In this document: piece after piece, positions 56,837-64,000 of the stretch | Position numbering within the stretch: the first letter of the stretch is position 1 | How the letters are laid out: every line of letters starts with the position of its first letter | Assembly: GCA_026004095.1 (NCBI GenBank) | Contig: BPIL01000006.1 | Coordinates: 62,001 to 126,000, forward strand | Direction: 5' to 3' | Length of the DNA stretch: 64,000 nucleotides | DNA from: Meiothermus sp. | GTDB lineage: Bacteria; Deinococcota; Deinococci; Deinococcales; Thermaceae | Translations under genes and position numbers: made by a program | The notes under the pieces: generated by a model | Told to the model about the DNA's origin: nothing | The model's database searches: none | What the model saw: the letters and a program-made list of their open reading frames with translations, nothing else

Positions 56837-57238
56837 GGCTCCATTTTAGTGGAAAGAGTCTTGAAGATTTCTTATAACACAGCCCCAGGCCCTTGGCTGG
56901 CTCCACCCGCCCCGAGGTGTGCCAGCCAGCCTGATCCAGCACCACCAGTACCAGCTTGCCCGCCCCCGCCCCCCGTAGCCGGGCAAAGGCCTCCAACACC
57001 AACTGGAACCCCTCCACCGAGACCGAGGGCAGCAGCCAGTACTCGCTTTCCCCCGTACCCGGTCTTATGAAGGCGTACACATACAGCCAGCGATAGCGGG
57101 GCCGCTCCTGCGCTAGCGGCGTCCTCCCTCGCAAGGCCCATACCCGTCGGCGGATGGGCTTCAGCCCTATTCGGTGCTCATCAAAGCCCCACACCTCCAA
57201 CTCCAGTTCAGGAAAGAGCAACCTGAACAGGAAAACCA

Positions 57239-57751
57239 TCAGAAAGAGCTTTTTTTGAAAGCCTCCTGCCGCTTCGCATCCGCCTCCCGGTGGCGCGGCC
57301 GGGGGCGCAGCGGGGCCAGGCCCAGGCGACGCATCCAGTACCAGGCCCGCCGCCCATCCACCGGACGTCCCAGCCTTTCAGCCAGCCACTCCGCAGCGTT
57401 GCGAATGCTCCAAAGCCCGTCCCTGGGATGGGGCTGGAGGAGGGCCTGGCGGAAGCCCTCCTGGAGTTCGGGCGGTACGAGGGGGGCCCGGCCTTTGTTC
57501 TCGTGCCGCAGATTCTTCATGGGCAGGCCCTGATTGTAGCGGTGGATTACCTGACGCACCCAGCGATCGGTATAGCCCAGATTCCTGGCTACCTCGGGGA
57601 TGCTCTGACCCCTGGCCAGCAGCCAGAGAGCGTGCCAGCGGGCGCGTTCGGTGTGGTCTTGGGACTCCCGGTAGAGGGCGTGGAGGTTATCCGGATGGTG
57701 TCGCAGTTGGAGTTCCAACCGGGGGCGGCGCTGATGTTGGGCCAGTTGCAT
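57239..57751 (-). CDS. IS630 OrfA (copy B)
   Basis: 170 residues, intact and identical to the other two OrfA copies. Its partner orfB is broken, so it can yield only the DNA-binding part. Such a fragment might compete with full transposase; that is an inference. Confidence 0.9.
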   Translation of the reverse strand: MQLAQHQRRPRLELQLRHHPDNLHALYRESQDHTERARWHALWLLARGQSIPEVARNLGYTDRWVRQVIHRYNQGLPMKNLRHENKGRAPLVPPELQEGFRQALLQPHPRDGLWSIRNAAEWLAERLGRPVDGRRAWYWMRRLGLAPLRPRPRHREADAKRQEAFKKSSF

Positions 57752-57830
57752 GGCTCCATTTTAGTGGAAAGAGTCTTGAAGATTTCTTATGAGACCCAGC
57801 GCACATCCACAAAGTGGTTTGGTCGGTGAC

Positions 57831-58220
57831 TCATCCCTCGAGCCAGACCGGAACCTCCTCCGCCTGTGGCAGGCAAAAAGCCCGGAAGCCACCGGTTCGC
57901 ATATCGAAGATTACGTAGGGAACCCGCCAGTAAGCCTGCGCACGATCCGCTTCACTGGGCAGCGCCGGGCCGCTGGGGTGGGAGTGTACGATGGCGAGAA
58001 GCTCCAGGCCCCTTTGCTCAAGGCGCCGAACAGCTTCGATAAGGGCCTGGGGATCGGCCTCGTAGCGCTCACGGGGACGCGGGTGAACGTTGCGGAGCGG
58101 CCAGAACTCCACCACCCGCCCCACCCGGCCCACCCAGAGGCCCACCCCTTCGTGGGGCAGGGCGGCCCGCAGGTGGGCAAGGGTTCGCTCGAGGCAGGCC
58201 CTGGGCAGCCGCAGCATCAT
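57831..58220 (-). CDS. JAMM/MPN-domain metalloprotease-like protein
   Basis: 129 residues, a stand-alone JAMM domain. All zinc and catalytic residues are present: Glu24, then His79-Ser-His81-x7-Ser89-x2-Asp92 (HSHPSGPALPSEAD). Such proteins cleave isopeptide or C-terminal tails of ubiquitin-like proteins. In Thermus a JAMM protein removes TtuB from targets. The start overlaps the DUF2461 stop by four bases. The E1-like gene lies next downstream, now beyond the IS nest; without the IS the gap would be about 68 bp. Confidence 0.9.
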   Translation of the reverse strand: MMLRLPRACLERTLAHLRAALPHEGVGLWVGRVGRVVEFWPLRNVHPRPRERYEADPQALIEAVRRLEQRGLELLAIVHSHPSGPALPSEADRAQAYWRVPYVIFDMRTGGFRAFCLPQAEEVPVWLEG

Positions 58221-58900
58221 GGCTCTTCTGGCAACAGCAGGACTTCGCTCAAAAACTGGTTGAGCGGCAGCAGTTCACGAAACACCTTTTCTACGGCCGG
58301 GAGGAGTGCGTCGGAGGTAACCACCTCTTCGGCGAGGGGGTACGAAACCGTAAAGCTCCGCTGCTTGAGGTCTTCGATGAGGGGATGATCGGGGCGGTAG
58401 CCCCTGGGTGGGCGGGTGAGCTTGCCCTCCCCATCCAGCTCGAGCCGCTCGCGCAGCCGCAGCCAGCGATCATCCTGGCGGGCAATGGCGGCCCGGATGC
58501 GCCGCAGGTTTTCCGGCTCGGGCATCCAGATACCGCCGCCCAGGAAGCAGTTGTCGGGCTCGAGGTGGATGTAAAAGCCCGGCATGTGCACGTCCCGCCC
58601 CCGACGGTGGCGAAACTGGGCTGCGGCGTGGGTCTTGTAGGGGGCTTTGTTGGCGCTGAAGCGGGTATCGCGCTGGATGCGAAAGAGGCTCTGAGGGCCT
58701 GCCACATAATCGGGGCTAATTTTCTCGAGGTGCGGGGCAAAATCGGCGATAAAGCGCAAGAACGGCTGCCGCACCAGGGCCTCGTAGCGGGGTTTGTTGG
58801 CCTGAAACCAGTCGCGCCGGTTGTTGAAGCGCAGCTCGATCAGAAAATGGAAAAGCTCGGGAGAAAAATACGCTTGCTTTCTGGTGAGCACAGCCGCCAT
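58217..58900 (-). CDS. DUF2461 family protein (TIGR02453)
   Basis: 227 residues from ATG 58900. Family marks: FSPELFHFLIELRFNNRRDWFQANKPRYEALVRQPF at the N-terminus, RIQRDTRFSANKAPYKTH, and GFYIHLEPDNCFLGGGIWMPEP. The function of the family is not established. The stop overlaps the JAMM start (ATGA), so both are made from one transcript. Confidence 0.85.
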   Translation of the reverse strand: MAAVLTRKQAYFSPELFHFLIELRFNNRRDWFQANKPRYEALVRQPFLRFIADFAPHLEKISPDYVAGPQSLFRIQRDTRFSANKAPYKTHAAAQFRHRRGRDVHMPGFYIHLEPDNCFLGGGIWMPEPENLRRIRAAIARQDDRWLRLRERLELDGEGKLTRPPRGYRPDHPLIEDLKQRSFTVSYPLAEEVVTSDALLPAVEKVFRELLPLNQFLSEVLLLPEEP

Positions 58901-58993
58901 ATCAGCCACAGTAGCCCGGGTAGGGGCTGGCAATTGTTGGGGAGGCTCGAGTTAGGCGTTCCCTCCCCAAAACCGGTATCCCCAGCACCGCGC

Positions 58994-59500
58994 TCAGTTG
59001 AGCTGGGCCAGGGCGGCCTGGAGCTGCTCCGGGCTCATATAGCCCCGCACCTCTCCCACCAGCCTGCCTCTGGAGTCATAGAAAAAGTTGGAGGGATAGC
59101 CGTTCACCCTGAGCGACCGGGAAACCGTCCGAAGCGCGTCCTGGTAGACCACCGCGCTGGAAAAGCCCCGGGTATCGTGGAACTGGCGCACCAACTGCAC
59201 CGGCTCACCATCGTTGACAAAGGCGAATTGCACATCGGGCCGCTGGCGGGCCATCTCTTCGAACTCGGGGAGCTGCCGCTGGCAGTAGGTACACCAGGTC
59301 GCCCAGACCGTGAGCACAATGGGCTTTCCACTGCGCAAAACCGCGCTGCTACCGTCCAGGCGAACCAGCTGGGCCTGGGGCAGATCGCCCGCCCGCTGGG
59401 GGGGAGCCGCAAACAGCGCCAGGGCAACCAAACCAACGGCAATCAGACCGACAATGCCCAGCTGCAAAGCCGGGGAAAGTTTTTTAGGAGCCGCTTCCAT
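58994..59500 (-). CDS. Membrane-anchored thioredoxin-like protein (TlpA/ResA type)
   Basis: 168 residues. An N-terminal membrane anchor (LGIVGLIAVGLVALALFAA, about 14-32) is followed by a thioredoxin fold with WATWCTYC (C70 and C73), a cis-Pro loop GYPSNFFYD, and a C-terminal helix. Such proteins reduce disulfides outside the membrane, often for cytochrome c. The partner is not evident here. TAAACT lies eight bases before ATG 59500. An in-frame start at 59596 is less likely. Confidence 0.85.
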   Translation of the reverse strand: MEAAPKKLSPALQLGIVGLIAVGLVALALFAAPPQRAGDLPQAQLVRLDGSSAVLRSGKPIVLTVWATWCTYCQRQLPEFEEMARQRPDVQFAFVNDGEPVQLVRQFHDTRGFSSAVVYQDALRTVSRSLRVNGYPSNFFYDSRGRLVGEVRGYMSPEQLQAALAQLN

Positions 59501-59651
59501 CGAATTCAAGTTTAGCAGGGCCTGCCCGTCCGGGGTGTGCAGGGTCACAGTGCCCAGCAGAGGATACCGCCTCACCCTGAAACCCCGCCGGGCCACTCCT
59601 AAACCGATGCCGCTATGTTGCAGCCTCGAGGGGGATTCGTGGAGCTGGGCG

Positions 59652-59657
59652 TATACT
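59652..59657 (+). promoter_or_regulatory. -10 box of the MFS transporter gene
   Basis: TATACT, six bases before the GTG at 59664; predicted leaderless mRNA. Confidence 0.5.
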
Positions 59658-59663
59658 GCCTTT

Positions 59664-60941
59664 GTGTCCGCTCATTCCTCCGCACAATCCAGTGACGGCT
59701 TGGCCCCCATTCCCGCACAGGTACGCAAGAACACCTGGTTGCTGGCCATCACCCAGGCCATCAACGGCGCAGGCATCCAGCTAGTGCCCACCTTTGGCGC
59801 CATCCAGGTGGTGATGCTGCTGGGCAATGCCGCATTTGCAGGCTTAGCCACCAGTCTTTTATCACTGGCCAGGGTCATGACGGCCTTTTACGTTGGGCGC
59901 ATGACCGACCGACGGGGGAGAAAAGCGGGGCTGTACCTAGGTTTGTGGCTGGCCCTGGTGGGGGCCTTGCTGATCGGTACCGCCACCCTGCTGGGGTCGT
60001 TTGCCTTGTTCTGCGCAGGTGCTTTAGTTTTTGGCAGCGGGGTGGGGGCGGTGCAGCAGATGCGGGTGGCGGCCGCCGATATGTACCCCCCCAGCCGCCG
60101 GGCCGAGGGGCTGAGCCTGGTAGCCATGGGCTCTTTGTTTGGGGCCGGCCTCTCTCCATTGCTGGTCTGGGTGGCCGAGCACCTGGGGCTGGCCCTGGGC
60201 ATCAACGAGATTGCCCTGGCCTGGCTAATGCTGCCACTGTTGATTCTGCCAAGCTTCCTGCTGGTAGCCGGCATCCAGCCCGACCCCAAGCAGATGGCCC
60301 TCGAGCTCGCCCGGTACTACCCGGCCTGGGCCTTGCAGGGCGCGGCCTCGGCCTCGGAGGGCCTCGAGCAAAAAGACCTGGCGCGCGTGCGGTTGGCGGC
60401 CATTCTCACGGCGGTCACGGTGCAGGGGCAGATGGTGATGATGATGGCCATGACGGCCCTGGCCCTCAAGGCCCTGGATTGCAGCCTTTCGCAGATCTCC
60501 TTTTCGGTAGCCCTGCACGTGATGGGCATGTTTGCCCTGTCCTGGCCCATAGGCCGCCTGACCGACCGGCTGGGCCGCAAGCCGGTGATCATGGCGGGGC
60601 TGGCGGTGGCAGGGCTGGGGGCCCTCCTGGTGGGGCTGGGTGAGGGCTACTGGGTGATCACCGCCGGCACTTTTCTGGTGGGGCTGGGCTGGTCGGGGGC
60701 CTTTCTGAGCGCCAACACCATGCTGACCGACGTGACACCCCCCACCCGGCGCGGCCAGGCCATTGGGATGCTCGACCTGTGGTCCAACGCCGCCGGCATG
60801 AGCCTGCCCATCCTGGGCGGGCTGATTGTGGAAGGGTTCAACCTCCACATGCTGGGCTTCTTTGGCGCGCTCTTGATGCTGGTTCCGCTTTACAATTTGT
60901 CCCGGGTGCGGGAGCACCAGCCCGGCGACTACCGCCCCTAA
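59664..60941 (+). CDS. Major facilitator superfamily transporter
   Basis: 425 residues, about 12 membrane segments. The loop 2-3 motif is GRMTDRRGRKAG and its repeat in the second half is GRLTDRLGRKPV, the hallmark of MFS drug/proton antiporter-like carriers. The start is set by the TATACT box and by the first residues VSAHSSAQSS before the first helix. A longer in-frame start overlaps the thioredoxin gene on the opposite strand and is rejected. The substrate is unknown. The helicase gene begins 14 bp later. Confidence 0.88.
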   Translation: MSAHSSAQSSDGLAPIPAQVRKNTWLLAITQAINGAGIQLVPTFGAIQVVMLLGNAAFAGLATSLLSLARVMTAFYVGRMTDRRGRKAGLYLGLWLALVGALLIGTATLLGSFALFCAGALVFGSGVGAVQQMRVAAADMYPPSRRAEGLSLVAMGSLFGAGLSPLLVWVAEHLGLALGINEIALAWLMLPLLILPSFLLVAGIQPDPKQMALELARYYPAWALQGAASASEGLEQKDLARVRLAAILTAVTVQGQMVMMMAMTALALKALDCSLSQISFSVALHVMGMFALSWPIGRLTDRLGRKPVIMAGLAVAGLGALLVGLGEGYWVITAGTFLVGLGWSGAFLSANTMLTDVTPPTRRGQAIGMLDLWSNAAGMSLPILGGLIVEGFNLHMLGFFGALLMLVPLYNLSRVREHQPGDYRP

Positions 60942-60955
60942 CCCACCTTTGAAGC

Positions 60956-63262
60956 ATGTCGTTGCCCAAGGCACTCCTTCCCTACACCTCCTACGCTGAA
61001 TGGCTGCGCGACCTCGAGGGCTACGCCGGACAGCTCGCCTTTGTGCGGTTGCTGCCCGCCGAGCCACCGCAAAAAGCGGCCTACAACGGGGTTTTCTCGG
61101 GGGTACTGGCCGCGCTCGAGCTGCAACCCTTTAGCTTTCAGGCCGAGGCTTTTGCCGTCATTGAGCAGGGCCAGCACCTGGTGATGGCCACCTCCACCGC
61201 CTCGGGGAAGAGCCTGGTGTTTCAGGCCCCGGTGCTCAAAGCCGTGCTCGAGGGCCAGACCGCCCTGCTGCTCTACCCCACCAAGGCCCTGGCCCACGAC
61301 CAGTTGGGACGGTTGCGGCAGATGGGGCGGGTGCTCGAGGTCGCCGACCGAATCTATGCCTACGACGGCGATACCCCCGACCCCCAGCGCAAAAAAGCCC
61401 GGGAGCAGGGGCGCGCCCTCCTCACCAACCCCGATATGCTGCACTTTGGCCTGCTCCCGCGTCACGGCGAGTGGGCGGCGTTTCTTGCCCGGCTACGCTA
61501 CATCGTGCTGGACGAGCTTCACGCCTACCGGGGGGTGTTTGGCTCTCACACCGCCCTGATTCTGCAACGGCTTTTGCGGCTGGCCTGGCACTACGGGGCC
61601 AGGCCGCAGGTCATCGCGGCCAGCGCCACCATCGCCAACCCCGCCGAACACGCCCAGGGCCTGACCGGCCTCGAGTTCGTGCAAATCACCGCCAGCCCCC
61701 GGGGGGCCGAGCGCGAGTTTGCGGTCTGGGTGCCCAAGGCCCTGGATAAAGAGGGCAAAAACCGCCGCAGCCCCAACCTCGAGGCCGCCCTGCTGGCCCG
61801 CCACGCCGCCGAGCAGGGGCTGCGCACCCTGATCTTCACCAACGCCCGCCGCACCGCTGAGCTGGTCGCCCGCTACGCCGCCGACGATCGGGTGCGCCCC
61901 TACCGGGCCGGCTATACCGCAGCGGATCGTCGAAAGCTGGAACAGGCCCTGCAGGAAGGCACGGTTCGGGTGCTGGTGAGCACCAGCGCCCTCGAGCTGG
62001 GGGTGGATATCGGGGGATTGGAGGTGGTGGTGCTGCTGGGCTATCCGGGCTCGGTGAGTTCGTTCTGGCAGCGGGCCGGTCGGGCTGGGCGCGGGCAGCA
62101 GCGCGCGTTGGTGCTCTGGATTCCCCGCGAAGACCCCATGGATGCCTACTTCGAGCAACACCCCGAGCTGCTCCTGACCGGCGCCCCGGAGTCGGCCATC
62201 GCCGACCCCGATAACCCCACGCTCTTCCCCCTGCACGCCCACTGCGCCGCGCGGGAGCTGCCCATCGCCTTACCTGTGGAAGCCAGCACCCAGCCCCTCG
62301 ACCCCTTTTACAAGCCCTGGCACAACATCCAGCCCCCCCTGATCGAAAAGCACCGGCGGCTTTTCTCCACCGTGCGCAACCCCCACCAGGCCCTAATCCT
62401 GCGCGGCTTTGGCAAAACCTTTAGCCTGCGCGACAACACCGGGAAGCTCTTGGGTACCCTGGACGAGCGCCAGGCCTACTGGGAGGCCCATCCGGGCGCG
62501 GTCTACCTGCACCAGGGCGAGGGTTATCTGGTGCGCAACCTCGACCTCGAGCGGCGGGAAATTGTGCTGCTGCCGGGCCTTGAGGACTACTACACCCAGC
62601 CCCGGGCCGAGACCGAGATCGAGGTGCTGCAAGGCGAGGAAATGCTCGAGGGGGTCTGGGTGGGGTCGGTGCTGCTGCGCGAGCGGGTGACCGGGTACGT
62701 CAAAAAGCGCTTCGTCAGCGAGGTGGTGCTGGAAGAGGTCGCGCTCCTGATGCCGGAACTCACCTTCCAGACCGAAGCCGTCTGGTTCCACCCCTGCCTG
62801 GGCCTGGCGGTGTTGCCGACGGTGGAAGCGGGCAACCCGGTGGAGCCGCGCTGGCCCGAGCGTGGCTTCCTGACCGAGGCCCTGGTGCCCTCGGCCATCC
62901 ACGCCCTCGAGCACACCCTGATCGGCCTTCTGCCCCTCTTCGTGCTGGCCGAACGGCAGGACATCGGGGGGGTCTCGTACCCCTTTTACCCCCGGCCCCT
63001 GCCCTCGGGCAGCGGCCCCACCATCTTCATCTACGACGGCTACCCCGGCGGCGTGGGGTATGCTCGAGCGGCCGCGCGGCAGTTTCCCCGGTGGGTGGCC
63101 GCGGCCCGCGACCTGCTTCAGCGCTGCCCTTGCGAAGCGGGCTGTCCGCGCTGCATCCTGTCACCCAAGTGCGGCAACGGCAACCAGTTTTTGCACAAAC
63201 AAAGCGCGCTGTGGCTGGCGGAGGCCCTCAGCACGCGCTACCGTACCGGAGAACCCAACTGA
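60956..63262 (+). CDS. MrfA/YprA-like DEAD-box helicase with DUF1998
   Basis: 768 residues. SF2 core: Walker A TSTASGKS, DELH box in VLDELHAYRG, SAT motif AASATIANP, and a C-terminal helicase domain ending FWQRAGRAGRG. The DUF1998 C-terminus has four cysteines (CPCEAGCPRCILSPKCG). In Bacillus, MrfA with MrfB repairs mitomycin crosslinks. No mrfB gene is nearby. ATG 60956 has no strong ribosome-binding site; translation is probably coupled to the MFS gene. Confidence 0.9.
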   Translation: MSLPKALLPYTSYAEWLRDLEGYAGQLAFVRLLPAEPPQKAAYNGVFSGVLAALELQPFSFQAEAFAVIEQGQHLVMATSTASGKSLVFQAPVLKAVLEGQTALLLYPTKALAHDQLGRLRQMGRVLEVADRIYAYDGDTPDPQRKKAREQGRALLTNPDMLHFGLLPRHGEWAAFLARLRYIVLDELHAYRGVFGSHTALILQRLLRLAWHYGARPQVIAASATIANPAEHAQGLTGLEFVQITASPRGAEREFAVWVPKALDKEGKNRRSPNLEAALLARHAAEQGLRTLIFTNARRTAELVARYAADDRVRPYRAGYTAADRRKLEQALQEGTVRVLVSTSALELGVDIGGLEVVVLLGYPGSVSSFWQRAGRAGRGQQRALVLWIPREDPMDAYFEQHPELLLTGAPESAIADPDNPTLFPLHAHCAARELPIALPVEASTQPLDPFYKPWHNIQPPLIEKHRRLFSTVRNPHQALILRGFGKTFSLRDNTGKLLGTLDERQAYWEAHPGAVYLHQGEGYLVRNLDLERREIVLLPGLEDYYTQPRAETEIEVLQGEEMLEGVWVGSVLLRERVTGYVKKRFVSEVVLEEVALLMPELTFQTEAVWFHPCLGLAVLPTVEAGNPVEPRWPERGFLTEALVPSAIHALEHTLIGLLPLFVLAERQDIGGVSYPFYPRPLPSGSGPTIFIYDGYPGGVGYARAAARQFPRWVAAARDLLQRCPCEAGCPRCILSPKCGNGNQFLHKQSALWLAEALSTRYRTGEPN

Positions 63263-63332
63263 CCGGGGCTTTCGCTGTCCCAGAAAAACTGCCCCAGCCC
63301 CCATTGACCCGGCCCCGCCCTGCATAAACTAA

Positions 63333-64000
63333 ATGCCCGTGGGTCTGCCTTCGCTCAACGATGTAATTGCGGCCATCGCCACCCCGCCCGGTAAAGGCGC
63401 GGTGGGGATTGTGCGGGTCTCGGGCAACGGTGCGCTAGAGCTGGTCTCGAGGCTCTGGAAGGGAAAAAACCCCTGCCAACTGCCGGGTGGGCGCTTTACC
63501 TACGGGAAAATCTGCGACCCAAACACCCAGGAAGTGCTGGACGAGGGGCTCTTGCTGGTGTTTCGCAGGCCTCACTCCTACACCGGCCAGGACAGCGCCG
63601 AGCTGCACACCCACGGCTCGCCGGCGGTGCTGCGCAGGGTGTTGCAGGTTTTGCTCGAGCAGGGGGCCCGCCCCGCCCAGCCCGGCGAGTTCACGCTGCG
63701 CGCGTACCTGAACGGAAAGATGGATCTGGCCCAGGCCGAGTCGGTGCTGAGCCTGATCGAGGCCGAGTCGGACGCGGCCCGGCGGCAGGCCCTGCGCGGC
63801 TTGAGCGCAGGTTTATCACAAAAAATAAGCCGGCTTTCGGAGCAGCTTTTCGACCTGCTGGCCCATATTCAGGCCTGGCTCGACTACCCCGAGGAAGGGG
63901 TGGAGCCGGCCCAGATTCAGGCCGGTCTCGAGCCGGTTTTGCAGGAGATAACCCACCTGCTGGCCACCGCCCCCGCCGGGCGCATCGCCCAGAAAGGGGC
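63333..64000 (+). CDS. mnmE: tRNA modification GTPase MnmE, N-terminal part (runs off the window)
   Basis: 222 complete codons. MnmE works with MnmG on wobble uridines. The formyl-THF-binding N-terminal domain reads DVIAAIATPPGKGAVGIVRVSG, SYTGQDSAELHTHGSPAVL and QPGEFTLRAYLNGKMDLAQAESVLSLIEA. The G domain is beyond the edge. The start may be ATG 63333 or GTG 63339; TAAACT (63325-63330) lies two bases before the first and eight before the second, favouring the GTG if the mRNA is leaderless. Confidence 0.95.
   Translation, partial: MPVGLPSLNDVIAAIATPPGKGAVGIVRVSGNGALELVSRLWKGKNPCQLPGGRFTYGKICDPNTQEVLDEGLLLVFRRPHSYTGQDSAELHTHGSPAVLRRVLQVLLEQGARPAQPGEFTLRAYLNGKMDLAQAESVLSLIEAESDAARRQALRGLSAGLSQKISRLSEQLFDLLAHIQAWLDYPEEGVEPAQIQAGLEPVLQEITHLLATAPAGRIAQKG

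Larger units (their letters stand above)
55739..56875 (-). mobile_element. IS630-family element, copy C (inner, nested in copy B)
   Basis: A complete 1137-bp element inserted into copy B in the same orientation. The target is known exactly because copy A shows the uninterrupted sequence GATAACACAG. The duplicated dinucleotide is AA, or TA if the boundary is slid by one base, as usual for IS630. Confidence 0.95.
55540..57239 (-). pseudogene. OrfB of copy B, split by copy C
   Basis: The DDE_3 transposase of the outer element. Its N-terminal two-thirds lie at 56876-57239 and its C-terminal third at 55540-55738, separated by the inner element. The break follows AKGLGLCY. The second part also carries the Val to Thr change next to the catalytic Glu. 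It cannot make an active transposase. Confidence 0.92.
55515..57790 (-). mobile_element. IS630-family element, copy B (outer, interrupted by copy C)
   Basis: The outer element occupies 55515-55738 and 56876-57790. These 224 + 915 bp equal 1137 bp plus a 2-bp duplication. It is flanked by GA on both sides (55513-55514 and 57791-57792). It differs from copy A by a two-base change near 55693-55694 that turns ERVW into ERTW in OrfB. It lies between the JAMM gene and moeB. Confidence 0.95.

Noticed and set aside
51944-57790. Composite transposon carrying gltA and moeB
   Set aside because: Each IS has its own target duplication, and the aat halves show that copy A inserted alone. The genes between are resident.

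Overview
The window is about 64 kb of GC-rich bacterial chromosome. It most likely comes from Meiothermus or a close relative in Thermaceae. The beta and beta-prime RNA polymerase subunits read almost like the Thermus proteins as I remember them. The MglA/MglB pair, the HerA/NurA pair, the E1-like and JAMM proteins, and the -10 boxes placed six bases before start codons all fit Deinococcus-Thermus. Genes are tightly packed on both strands. I see no tRNA, rRNA, CRISPR array or prophage. The genus call is an inference; no search was run.

Layout: 1-16 kb (minus strand) carries the 5' part of dnaG, a zinc-ribbon/cyclase/AAA/TPR regulator, an unknown protein, and the outer-membrane pair bamA-like plus a 2794-residue tamB-like gene. 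16-22 kb has acylphosphatase, hflX with a structured leader, a HAD phosphatase, a DUF218 protein, divIVA, a decayed IS200/IS605 right end, a YggS-type PLP protein and purine nucleoside phosphorylase. 22-32 kb is rpoC, rpoB, serS and gatC, all minus strand, with hairpins in the rpoB leader and after rpoC. 32-35 kb is metY-metX behind a strong promoter and a SAM-I riboswitch. 35-40 kb is the glycine cleavage cluster gcvT-gcvH-gcvP with a tandem glycine riboswitch between gcvH and gcvP. 40-48.8 kb has mglB-mglA, a secreted alpha/beta hydrolase, hemW, a Ser/Thr kinase, a patatin, signal peptidase I, hslV-hslU and an exported TPR protein. 48.8-51.6 kb is nurA-herA. 51.6-57.8 kb is an insertion-sequence hot spot. 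57.8-64 kb has a JAMM protein, a DUF2461 protein, a thioredoxin-like protein, an MFS transporter, an MrfA-like helicase and the start of mnmE.

The most notable region is 51.6-57.8 kb. Three near-identical 1137-bp IS630-family elements lie in the same orientation. One splits the leucyl/phenylalanyl-tRNA-protein transferase gene (aat). A second has been invaded by the third, and the nest separates a JAMM isopeptidase-like gene from an E1-like activating enzyme gene, which would otherwise be about 68 bp apart. Subtracting each element plus a 2-bp target duplication restores the aat frame and the outer element's length exactly. Citrate synthase and the E1-like gene now sit between direct repeats.

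Two genome-wide signals also stand out. The palindrome CTCGAG is about ten-fold over-represented by hand count in chromosomal genes but missing from the IS copies and the IS200/IS605 remnant. At least eight genes have a TAnnnT box exactly six bases before the start codon, which implies leaderless mRNAs.
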